DNA of 64,000 bases from Pseudomonas sp. Tri1 (lineage in GTDB: Bacteria > Pseudomonadota > Gammaproteobacteria > Pseudomonadales > Pseudomonadaceae). Shown here piece by piece: positions 1-8,400 of this stretch. The notes below the pieces were generated by a model. It was not told the origin of the DNA and did no database searches. It saw only the letters and a list, made by a program, of their open reading frames with translations. The stretch's first letter is position 1; each line of letters opens with the position of its first letter. Both the position numbers and the translations under genes were made by a program. The stretch spans positions 852,001-916,000 of the forward strand of contig NZ_CP072913.1 in NCBI RefSeq assembly GCF_017968885.1, read 5' to 3'.

Positions 1-705
1 GTTGGGCAGCACATGCCGATGAAATATCGCCCGCTCGGACAAGCCCCGGGCCCGTGCGGCGGTGGCATGATCGGCTTGTAGCTCCATGAGCATGCTGGCA
101 CGCAGATTGCGCACCAGCACGGCGGAGAGTGCCAAGGCAATGGTCAGGCACGGCAAAATCATGTGATGCAGTTTGTCCCACCCTGTACGTCCATAGCCTG
201 AGACCGGGAACAGCCCCAACTGCACGCTGAGCAGCAGGATCAACATGATGCCTAGCCAAAACGCCGGCATGCCGAGCCCTGCCGTGGTGAACAGACGAAT
301 CAGGTGATCCTGCCAGCCGCCCTTGTTGCGCGCCGCCACCGTTGCCAGCGGCACGGCAATCAGCAGCGCCAGCAGTACGCTGCCGAGCACCAGGAACAGG
401 GTTGGCTCAATGCGGGTACTGATCAACTTCAAGGCATCGACTTTGTAGAGCAGCGATTGGCCGAGATCGCCTTTGAGCAGGTTCTTGAGAAAGTAGAAGT
501 ACTGCATCCACAGCGGCTGGTCGAGACCGTACTGGGCACGAATCCTGATCAGCGCCTCCGGTGTGCTGCGCGAGCCCAGCAGTGCCCGGGCGGGATCCCC
601 GGGAATTGAGCGCACAAGCACAAAGGTGATCATGCTGATGCCAAACAGCACCGGCAATAGCTGTAGCGGGCGCGACAGTATGAAACGGTAGCGCGCCAGG
701 TTCAT
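1..705 (-). CDS. DppB-like peptide ABC transporter permease (partial)
   Basis: This is the first 235 residues of an inner-membrane permease of the dipeptide/oligopeptide (DppB/OppB) family; the 3' end lies outside the window. Reading the reverse strand from the ATG at 703-705 gives a start MNLARYRFILSRPLQLLPVL, a family-typical segment ITFVLVRSIPGDPARALLG, several hydrophobic spans, and the permease EAA-loop region with RARGLSERAIFHRHVLPN at the very edge. It begins 3 nt after the pip stop codon, so the two are probably co-transcribed. A peptide-type ABC transporter beside pip and a LuxR solo is the arrangement known for PipR-type plant-responsive regulators. The partner transporter genes should lie to the left of the window. 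The family call is firm; the transported substrate is inferred from context. Confidence 0.9.
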   Translation of the reverse strand, partial: MNLARYRFILSRPLQLLPVLFGISMITFVLVRSIPGDPARALLGSRSTPEALIRIRAQYGLDQPLWMQYFYFLKNLLKGDLGQSLLYKVDALKLISTRIEPTLFLVLGSVLLALLIAVPLATVAARNKGGWQDHLIRLFTTAGLGMPAFWLGIMLILLLSVQLGLFPVSGYGRTGWDKLHHMILPCLTIALALSAVLVRNLRASMLMELQADHATAARARGLSERAIFHRHVLPN

Positions 706-708
706 GGG

Positions 709-1599
709 TTAGTTCCGATGGCGGTGCAGAAAATCCAGCAGGACTGGAAAATAGGCTTGGGGCTCTTCGTAGAAGGGCATGTGGCTGCTGTTGGGGAACA
801 CATTCAGTTGTACATCCTTGAGCACCATTTTCATGCGCATTGCGCAGGCTGGCGTCAGTTCATCATGTTGACCGGTGGTGATCAGCACGGGCATTTCGAA
901 GCCGGCCATCTGCTCGATGCGATTCCAGTCCTTGAGGTTGCCGGTATAGAGAAATTCGTTGGGGCCTTGCATGGTCATGTAGGGCCCCATGTTCCAGTCG
1001 CCCAGGGAACGTGTCACCGGTGCTGGCCACTCGTCCAGACGGCAGACATGGCGATAGTTGAGCAGGGTGATGGCCGCCTGGTATTGCGGATGATCCAGGG
1101 TGCCCAAGGCTTCATGGCGCTGCATCATCGCGACGGTCTCACTGCCCAGGGCCGCCCGTAGACGTTCGAGCTCCCGGGACAGGTGAGGGATATCGCCGGC
1201 GGTATTTTCCAGGATCAGGGTTTTCAGCGATTGGGGGTGATGAATGGCGTACTCGATCGCCAGCCAGCCACCCCAGGAGTGCCCTAGCAGGTGCACTTTG
1301 CCCAGGTCGAGGGCTTGGCGGACGGTCTCTACCTCCGCCACATAACGGGTGATGTCCCACAGGGATTCGTCAGTAGGCCTGGCCGAGGCACCGGTACCCA
1401 ACTGATCGAAAGCGATGACCCGCAAGCCCTTTTCCTTGAGCCAGCCGTGGCTGTCACGCAGATAATCGCAAGGCAATCCCGGGCCGCCATTGAGGCACAA
1501 CAGCACCTCGTCGCCGTCGCCAAAGCCATAGGCCACCAGATGATGACCGTCGACTTCCAGGTCGTATCGCTGGTCCGGCTCGATCTCACGCCACATCAT
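709..1599 (-). CDS. pip: Proline iminopeptidase-family alpha/beta hydrolase
   Basis: A 296-residue alpha/beta hydrolase of peptidase family S33. An oxyanion-hole HGGP-like segment (NGGPGLPCDYL, residues 38-48), nucleophile elbow GHSWGG with Ser108, acid Asp246 (GQHDELTP) and base His273 (NSSHMPF) make a complete triad. The family removes N-terminal proline from small peptides or cleaves related amides. The start has a strong AGGAGAG ribosome-binding site; two ATGs are adjacent, and the first is used here. It is divergent from the luxR gene and 3 nt ahead of the permease gene. A lux-box-like element sits about 62 nt upstream. In plant-associated bacteria pip is the usual regulated neighbour of OryR/XccR/PsoR-type LuxR solos, so LuxR-dependent control is likely but not shown by the sequence alone. 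Confidence 0.9.
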   Translation of the reverse strand: MMWREIEPDQRYDLEVDGHHLVAYGFGDGDEVLLCLNGGPGLPCDYLRDSHGWLKEKGLRVIAFDQLGTGASARPTDESLWDITRYVAEVETVRQALDLGKVHLLGHSWGGWLAIEYAIHHPQSLKTLILENTAGDIPHLSRELERLRAALGSETVAMMQRHEALGTLDHPQYQAAITLLNYRHVCRLDEWPAPVTRSLGDWNMGPYMTMQGPNEFLYTGNLKDWNRIEQMAGFEMPVLITTGQHDELTPACAMRMKMVLKDVQLNVFPNSSHMPFYEEPQAYFPVLLDFLHRHRN

Positions 1600-1660
1600 T
1601 GCTCTCCTGCCCAGGTGCCGCTCTTTGGCTAAACCTTACCGAGGAAGCTACGTGCCCATA

Positions 1661-1680
1661 AGCTAGCAATTCTTATAGGT
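1661..1680 (-). promoter_or_regulatory. Lux-box-like element upstream of first pip
   Basis: On the minus strand the 20 bp starting ACCTAT and ending CTAGCT matches, at the same spacing, the element before the second pip gene (2535-2554): ACCTATNNGNNTNNCTAGNT. The wider sequence 1655-1679 also forms a dyad, CCCATAAG-N9-CTTATAGG, with 7 of 8 arm positions paired. It lies about 62 nt upstream of the pip start and about 80 nt upstream of luxR on the other strand. LuxR-family proteins bind 20-bp dyads of this general kind; binding here is inference. Confidence 0.5.
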
Positions 1681-1760
1681 TTGATCTGGCATTCCCTCGC
1701 TCAGGCGTGGCATTCTACTTGCACGATTTCAGGATTGAAATTAATAAGGGAGCTGAATGG

Positions 1761-2522
1761 ATGCAGGCCAAGCTGTCTGACTTCAATACCCGTCTTTTGT
1801 CTGGCAGGAGCCTGGACGAGCAGATGGATAACGCCCTGGGGATGGCCCAGGCGTTAGGCTTTGAAGCCTTGGTGTACGACTACAGTCCGGTGCCGCTGGA
1901 TCATGATGGGGCACTGATCACCCCGACTGTGCTGAAGTTGCGCAATACCCCCCGTGATTGGCACTCGCTCTGGTGTGAAGAGGGTTATTACCAGATCGAC
2001 CCCGTCCAGCATCTGGCAATCAATGCCATTTCTCCTTTTGTCTGGTCCTATCGACCGGAGGCCGACACGGTGCTGCAGCCGTTCATCGGCCAGAGTCATG
2101 CACCGGTCGTGAGCTATCTGCAGGATTCGCGCATGACCTGTGGCGTGACGGTGCCGATGCATTTGCCCAAGGGCGGCTTTGCGACATTGACCGGGCTGCG
2201 CGCCGATACGAAGGGCAGCACACTGCAGGATGTCCGGCAGACGCTGGGCGACTTCAGCCTGATTTCCCATGCCCTGCAAGAGGCGGCTTTTCCGCTGCTC
2301 GTCAAGGAAGCCCGCACATGCCCGGTTCGCCTGACCAAACGCGAGCGTGAGTGCTTGAGATTAGCCGCTGAGGGGTTGACGGCGGCGGACATTGCCAGGC
2401 AACTCAATCGCTCCTTGGCCACCATCACCCTCCACCTGACTTCTGCAATGCACAAGCTCGGCGCCAGGAATCGGGTCCAGGCCGTGGTCAGGGCAGTGCA
2501 TTATCGGTTGCTCGATAGCTGA
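1761..2522 (+). CDS. LuxR solo, plant-associated (PAB) type
   Basis: A transcriptional regulator with an N-terminal autoinducer-binding domain and a C-terminal GerE helix-turn-helix (from TKRERECLRLAAEG to HKLGARNRVQAV). No luxI synthase is nearby, so it is a solo. An upstream ATG at 1707 exists, but the ATG at 1761 has an AAGGGAG site 8-10 nt ahead and gives 253 residues, the family norm. Counting from 1707, the residues at TraR positions 57, 61, 70, 71, 85 and 113 are W85, W89, D98, P99, W113 and G146. The usual Tyr61 is therefore Trp, a hallmark of solos that respond to plant compounds rather than acyl-homoserine lactones, while Trp57 is kept. The pip genes on both sides and the peptide permease support a PipR/PsoR/OryR-like role. 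The exact ligand cannot be read from sequence. Confidence 0.9.
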   Translation: MQAKLSDFNTRLLSGRSLDEQMDNALGMAQALGFEALVYDYSPVPLDHDGALITPTVLKLRNTPRDWHSLWCEEGYYQIDPVQHLAINAISPFVWSYRPEADTVLQPFIGQSHAPVVSYLQDSRMTCGVTVPMHLPKGGFATLTGLRADTKGSTLQDVRQTLGDFSLISHALQEAAFPLLVKEARTCPVRLTKRERECLRLAAEGLTAADIARQLNRSLATITLHLTSAMHKLGARNRVQAVVRAVHYRLLDS

Positions 2523-2534
2523 AATCGGGCAAAA

Positions 2535-2554
2535 ACCTATCTGTTTCTCTAGTT
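2535..2554 (+). promoter_or_regulatory. Lux-box-like element upstream of second pip
   Basis: ACCTATCTGTTTCTCTAGTT shares the ACCTAT...CTAG framework with the element upstream of the first pip gene, with identical internal spacing. It ends 58 nt before the ATG at 2613, nearly the same distance as its partner (about 61 nt). It has weak dyad symmetry (A.CTA...TAG.T). The placement suggests one regulator, probably the adjacent LuxR solo, acts on both hydrolase genes. Confidence 0.5.
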
Positions 2555-2612
2555 ATTCCGCCGGCCAGTCCCCGGTATCGTGTGCCGCAGGATTTCTAGG
2601 GGGCGGCACGAA

Positions 2613-3512
2613 ATGGATCTTCCCGTAACACACGAAGGCTTTGCACCTTTCGGTCCGTATCAGACCTGGTATCGCATCACTGGCGATTTCAGCAGTGGCC
2701 GTACGCCGCTGCTGATCCTGCATGGCGGCCCGGGCTGTACACACGATTATGTCGATGCTTTCAAGGATATTGCCAACAGTGGCTATCCGGTGATTCATTA
2801 CGACCAACTGGGTAATGGGCGTTCCACCCATCTTCCGGAAAAAGACCCCTCGTTCTGGAACGTGGCGCTCTTTCTCGATGAGTTGGGGAACCTGCTGGAT
2901 CATCTGGGCATTCGCGACAATTACGCACTTTTGGGGCAATCCTGGGGCGGCATGCTGGCCAGCGAACACGCGGTGCTCCAGCCTGCGGGCTTGCGCGCGC
3001 TGATCATCGCCAACTCCCCGGCGGACATGTCCACCTGGCTCCTTGAAGTCAATCGCTTGCGCCAGCTTCTACCCATTGAGGTGCAGCAAACACTGCTCAA
3101 GCACGAGCGGGCTGGAACCTTGACGTCTACCGAGTACTTTGAGGCCGCTCGGGTTTTCTACGACCGTCATGTCTGCCGTGTCACGCCCTGGCCCGACGAA
3201 GTCGCCCGTACCTTTGCCCAGATCGATGCCGATCCTACCGTTTATCACGCCATGAATGGCCCCACCGAGTTCCATGTGATCGGCAGCATGAAGGACTGGT
3301 CCATCACCGATCGCTTGTCTCGCGTCAGGGTGCCGACCCTGTTGATTTCAGGCCGATACGATGAAGCGACGCCGTTGGTGGTCAAGCCCTATGTGGATCA
3401 TGTTCCCGACATTCGCTGGGCGTTGTTCGAACACTCCAGCCATATGCCCCATATCGAGGAGCGGATGGCTTGCATGGGAACTGTGGTGAGTTTCCTGGAT
3501 GAGTGTTTGTAG
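2613..3512 (+). CDS. Second proline iminopeptidase-like alpha/beta hydrolase
   Basis: A 299-residue S33-type alpha/beta hydrolase paralogous to the one at 709-1599. It has the oxyanion segment [12 protein letters not shown], nucleophile elbow GQSWGG (Ser110), acid Asp250 (SGRYDEATP) and base His277 (HSSHMPH). The start at 2613 is preferred over the upstream ATG at 2580 because GGGGG lies about 9 nt before it and the resulting length matches its paralogue. It follows luxR in the same direction, and a lux-box-like element and a long leader separate them. A strong terminator closes the unit. The two paralogues may act on peptides or amides brought in by the neighbouring transporter. Substrate specificity is unknown; the elbow is GQS rather than GHS, which may mark a different preference. 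Confidence 0.88.
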   Translation: MDLPVTHEGFAPFGPYQTWYRITGDFSSGRTPLLILHGGPGCTHDYVDAFKDIANSGYPVIHYDQLGNGRSTHLPEKDPSFWNVALFLDELGNLLDHLGIRDNYALLGQSWGGMLASEHAVLQPAGLRALIIANSPADMSTWLLEVNRLRQLLPIEVQQTLLKHERAGTLTSTEYFEAARVFYDRHVCRVTPWPDEVARTFAQIDADPTVYHAMNGPTEFHVIGSMKDWSITDRLSRVRVPTLLISGRYDEATPLVVKPYVDHVPDIRWALFEHSSHMPHIEERMACMGTVVSFLDECL

Positions 3513-3554
3513 GCCGTCTGCGCAATCCGAGCCGTCGTTTTTGTTGTTTTTTTC

Positions 3555-3585
3555 GACGCGTCCTGTGAGACGCGTCTCTTTTTTT
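3555..3585 (+). terminator. Rho-independent terminator after second pip
   Basis: GACGCGTC, a 6-nt loop, and a second GACGCGTC form an 8-bp GC-rich stem, followed by TCTCTTTTTTT. It lies 42 nt after the stop of the second pip gene and separates this locus from the secretion operon. Confidence 0.85.
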
Positions 3586-3746
3586 GAAAGGAAAATTCCG
3601 CTCTCTTGAACCGAAAGCGATATGCAAGGTCTGGTATGCGCGTGGTTTTACGCATCAGCAATGTGAGTGTTTCGTAGGGGTAAGCCGGCATTCGGCTCTT
3701 CGTCCGCTTACGAGCTTGCTGTCATATCTGTATCGAGGGATCGAAC

Positions 3747-5453
3747 ATGTTCTTACCCGCCCATTGGGCGAGGTTATGCCTGGCTCTGCTGTGCCTTTCT
3801 CCGCTAACGCTCGCTTACGCTGCACCCACCCCTGGCGACACAGACCTGATCCGCGAGCGCCAGAATCGCTTGCTCGAAGAGCAGCGTCGACGCCTGGAAG
3901 AACTCAAGGACCTGCCCGGCAAGGAAGCAAAGCCGACTCAGCCAACGGCACCTGTCGATACCCGCTGCTTCCCGATCAAGACCATCGAACTCAAGGGCGC
4001 CGACAGCCTTTCGGCCAGTGAGCGCGAGCGGCTGCTCAAGCCCTACGTCAACCAGTGCCTGGGCGTGCCACAGCTTAACCAGCTGCTCAAGGTCATCACC
4101 GACCACTACCTGGAAAAAGGCCTGATCACCAGCCGCGCTTATCTGCCGCAACAGGACCTGTCCAGCGGTCACCTGCAAGTGCTGGTGGTCGAGGGGCGGC
4201 TGGAAGGGCTCAAGCGCGCCGAGGGCAGCAAGTTGTCGGATCGTGAATTGGCGATGGCCTTTCCCGGCAAGACCGGCGACCTGGTCAACCTGCGGGAGAT
4301 CGAGCAGATGGTCGATCAGCTCAATCGCCTGCCATCGAACCAGGCGACGATGGAGCTGACCCCCGGGCAGAACATCGGCGGCAGTGAAGTGCTGGTCAAG
4401 AACACCCCGCAGAAACCTTGGCGCGCCGGCCTGTCGCGGCACAACGATGGCCAGAAGAGTACCGGCGAACAGCAATGGGGTACCTCCCTGGACTGGGACA
4501 GCCCCCTTGGCCTGGCCGATCAACTGGCCTTGCGTGGCGGCCACGATGCCGTCAGCGATCACCAGAAAACCTCGCGCAACGCCATGCTCTATTACAACCT
4601 GCCCTTTGGTTGGTGGAACCTGAGTTACACCTACAGCCAGAGCGAATACCGCGCCCTGGGCCAGGCCAACGGCTTCAATTTCAAGCAGAGCGGCGACAGC
4701 CAGAACCATCAGGTGCGCCTGGAACGGGTGATCCATCGCGATGCCATGAGCAAGACCTCCCTCAATACGGGCCTGGCGTACCTGCGCACCAACAACTTCA
4801 TCGAAGACAGCAAACTCGCCGAGAGCAGCAATCGCATCAGCGAAGCGCAGTTCGGCATCAACCATGGGCGGCGAGTCGGCAATGCCTTCGTCAACCTTGA
4901 CCTGGGCATGCAAGAGGGTATCGGAGCCCTGGATGCTCAGGGCGATCACGACCCGGGGCCTGGGCTACCGGATGCGCGCTATCGCAAATACACCGCCACC
5001 CTCAGCTACTTGCAGCCCTTCATGCTGGGCGGCGAGTCTTTCAGCTTCAGCAGCTTGATGACCGGCCAGCGCAGCGAGGATGCGCTGTTCAGCTCGCAGC
5101 GCATGAGCCTGGGCGGGCTGTCGTCGATCCGGGGCTACAAGGACCAGACACTGTCCGGCGATAGCGGCGGCTACTGGCGCAACGACCTGCGCTGGAGTCG
5201 CCCGGTGACCCTGGAATGGCTGCGCCCGGTGTTCGCCGAATACGGCACCAGCCTCGGTTATGACCAGGGCGTGATTCGTGGCAATCGCTACAACGGCGAC
5301 GAGCACGGGCGCATGTCGAGCAACTCGCTGGAGTTATTCGCCCGCGGCGAGCACCTGAGCGCCAGCGTGACCTTCGCCCACTCCCTGGAACGTCCGGATG
5401 CCCTGACCGAGCGCGAAGCGCCGATCTACTTCCGCGTGGATGTACTCCTTTAA
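3747..5453 (+). CDS. cdiB: TpsB/CdiB-type outer-membrane transporter (ShlB/FhaC/HecB family)
   Basis: A 568-residue two-partner-secretion transporter that exports the adjacent exoprotein across the outer membrane. It has a signal peptide (hydrophobic run ending LAYA-AP), an Arg/Glu-rich N-terminal helix (residues 30-50), a POTRA_2-type region (about 70-150, with CFPIKTIELKGADSLS) and a beta-barrel whose conserved motif SIRGYKDQ...GGYWRNDL appears near residue 455. Length fits the family. The stop at 5453 lies 28 nt before the preferred start of the exoprotein, so the pair is one operon. No strong promoter was recognised in 3586-3746, a stretch where nothing else was found. Confidence 0.95.
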   Translation: MFLPAHWARLCLALLCLSPLTLAYAAPTPGDTDLIRERQNRLLEEQRRRLEELKDLPGKEAKPTQPTAPVDTRCFPIKTIELKGADSLSASERERLLKPYVNQCLGVPQLNQLLKVITDHYLEKGLITSRAYLPQQDLSSGHLQVLVVEGRLEGLKRAEGSKLSDRELAMAFPGKTGDLVNLREIEQMVDQLNRLPSNQATMELTPGQNIGGSEVLVKNTPQKPWRAGLSRHNDGQKSTGEQQWGTSLDWDSPLGLADQLALRGGHDAVSDHQKTSRNAMLYYNLPFGWWNLSYTYSQSEYRALGQANGFNFKQSGDSQNHQVRLERVIHRDAMSKTSLNTGLAYLRTNNFIEDSKLAESSNRISEAQFGINHGRRVGNAFVNLDLGMQEGIGALDAQGDHDPGPGLPDARYRKYTATLSYLQPFMLGGESFSFSSLMTGQRSEDALFSSQRMSLGGLSSIRGYKDQTLSGDSGGYWRNDLRWSRPVTLEWLRPVFAEYGTSLGYDQGVIRGNRYNGDEHGRMSSNSLELFARGEHLSASVTFAHSLERPDALTEREAPIYFRVDVLL

Positions 5454-5481
5454 ACAAATTCTGCTGCAACGAGACCTGAAC

Positions 5482-8400
5482 ATGGACGATCGCCAATACA
5501 CTTTCCTGGCCCGCCAACCCTCTGCTGCCCTGCAACCCCGCGAGCAGTTCTGGGGCATGCCCAAGCGCGGCCTGGCATTCCTGTTGGCCAACGTCATGTT
5601 CTGGCAACCGATGTGGGCCCAGGCCGACGGCATCGTGGTCAGTGCACCGGGCACCGGCCTCGACCGGGCGGGCAACGGCGTGCCCATCGTCAATATCGCC
5701 AAACCCAATGGCAACGGTCTTTCCCATAACCAGTTCAAGGACTACAACGTCGGCAGCAACGGCGTGATCCTCAACAACGCCACCAACCCCGCCCAATCCA
5801 CACAACTGGGCGGGATCATCCTTGGCAACCCGAACCTCAAGGGCACGGCCGCCAGGGTCATCCTCAACGAAGTCAACGGCGGCAACCCGAGCCAGCTGCG
5901 CGGCTACACCGAAGTGGCGGGGCAGTCGGCCCATGTCATCGTCGCCAACCCTTATGGCATCACCTGCAATGGCTGCGGGTTCATCAACACCCCGAAGGCG
6001 ACCCTGACCACGGGTAAGCCGATCATCGAAAACGGCCAGGTGAACCGCTATCAAGTGGATCAGGGCAGCGTCACCATTGAAGGCGCCGGCCTTAACGCCA
6101 ACAACGTCGACCGTTTCGAAATCATCACCCGCAGCGCCAAGATCAACGCCGAGATCCAGGCCAAGAATCTGACCATCGTCGCCGGGCGCAACGACGTTAA
6201 CGCCGGCACCCTGAATGCCACCGCCCGCGCCGACGACGGCAGCGCCAAGCCGGAACTGGCTATCGATTCTTCGGCGTTGGGTGGCATGTACGCCGGCGCG
6301 ATCAAGCTGGTGGGGACTGAAGCTGGGGTTGGGGTGAAGCTGGACGGCAAGATGGTCGCCAGTGGGGGGGATATTCAGCTTGATGCCAATGGGCATTTGA
6401 GCATGGCCGAGACGGCCGCCGCCGGTGCCGTCAACATCCAGGCCAACAGCCTGGAAGCCCGCGGCCAGGTGTACGCCGGTAGCCGTTTGGACGTGAAGAC
6501 CCAGGGCGACCTGACCAGCCAGAACAACCTGGTGGCGCGCGACAGCGTTCACCTGGACAGCGGTGGCACGCTGAGCAACAACGGCATCATCGAAGCCGGG
6601 GTCAACGCCGATAACAGCCGCAACACCACAGGTGATGTCACCCTCTCTGCCAAGCAGTTGAACAACGCCGGAAAAACCGTCATCGCCAGTCGCGACCTGA
6701 ATGTCACGACCAGCGCCGGGCTGAACAACCAGGGCGGCACCCTCAGTGGGCAGCGCAAGACTACCGTCATCGGCAACGTTGTGGATAACCGCAATAAAGG
6801 CCGCATCCTTGGCGGCACCGAATTGCACCTGACCGCCAATCAGGTCCTGAACAGCCAGGGCGGCCTGATCAATAGCCAGGGCCTGCTGACGGCCAACCTG
6901 GGCCATCTGGAAAACAATGCAGGTGAACTGTCGAGCCTGAACAGCGCGACGCTGATCCTCGGCAGCCTGGACAACCTGACCGGCCTGGTCATGGCTGGCA
7001 AAAACCTCGACATCACCAACACCGGCGCGATCAAAAACCAGGGCGGCGAGCTATCCAGCCAAGGCGTCATGACCGTGCGCACCGCCAGCCTGGACAACAG
7101 CAACAAAGGCACCGTCGCCGCCAATGGCAAGCTGCTGGTCAGCGCGACTGGCGCGGTGAACAACGCCGACAAAGGCCTGATCGCCAGCCGTACTGGCGAG
7201 GTTGAGCTCGATGCTGCCAGTCTGAATAACGCCAAAGGCACGCTGCAAGGCAAAGGCTTGGTCACCGTGGATGTCGCGGGCGATATCGATAACCAGGGCG
7301 GCAGCATCATCGCCCAGGACGCCAACCTGAGTGTCTTCGCCACCAACCTGGACAACCGTGGTGGCGTGCTGTCCAGCGTCAAGGCCGCGCTGGAGGCGCG
7401 CACCACCGGCGTGCTGAAAAATGGCTATGACGTGAATCGCCAGGGCGGCACGATCCAGGCCCAAGGACTGAACATCCAAGCCTTGGCGGGGCTGTTCAAC
7501 GACGGCGGGCGCCTGGCCGCGCAAGCGGGCGATATCGTGATCAGCAACGCGGGTGCGGATATCAACAACCGCAGCGGCGGGATGTACGCCACGGGCAAGG
7601 TCCAGGTCATTGGCCGAGATCTGGACAACAGTGGCGGCGGGCAGATCAGCGCCAGTCGCATCGACTTTGACCTTTCGGGTGCGCTGAACAACAACGCCGG
7701 CATTATCGAAAGCCAGGACAGCCTGGATATTCTTGCGGCCAGCCTGAGCAACCAGAAAGGCCAACTGCGCACCCTAGGCAAGAACAGCACCACGGCGTTC
7801 AACATCGGGGGGCTGTTCGATAACAGCGACGGCACCCTTGAAACCGCCAGTAATGATGTGGGCTTCGACACCGGCAGCGTCCAGAACGTGGGTGGCAAGC
7901 TGTTGCACACCGGCCTGGGATTGTTTGGCATCAGCCAGGCCAATCTGGGCCAGGCAGGTGGGCAACTGGTGACCTACGGCAACCTGACGGTGACGGCTGA
8001 CCGCTGGACCAACAGCACCGCGATCCAGGCCGGGCACCTGGTGGTTCATGTCGATCAGCTGACCCAGACGGCCACCGGCCAGTTGCTCAGCGCCAATAGC
8101 ATGGAAGGCCGTGGCAGCAACTGGCGGGTTGATGGCCTGATCGGCGGCGATGGGGCGATTGACCTGCAACTGACCGGCGCCTATGCCGGCAACGGCCGCT
8201 TGAGCAGCCTCGGCACCTTGGGCCTCAAGGCCGCGCTGATCAATCTGGAGCAAAACGGCAGCATCGCGGGCGGCGGCAACACAACCGTCGTGGTCGATGG
8301 TGTCCTTAACAGCTACGGTCGCCTGACCTCTGCGGCGGACATGAGCATCACTGCCGCCACGATCAACAACTACGGCACGCTGGGCAGTGCCGGGGCGCTC

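Noticed and set aside
3804..4949. 381-codon frame opposite cdiB
   Set aside because: It is the shadow of a strong, family-matched gene on the plus strand.
5089..6906. 605-codon open frame opposite the cdiA start, and many similar antisense frames through 14.3 kb
   Set aside because: They mirror the codon periodicity of the high-GC FHA repeats, have no ribosome-binding site, and encode low-complexity sequence.
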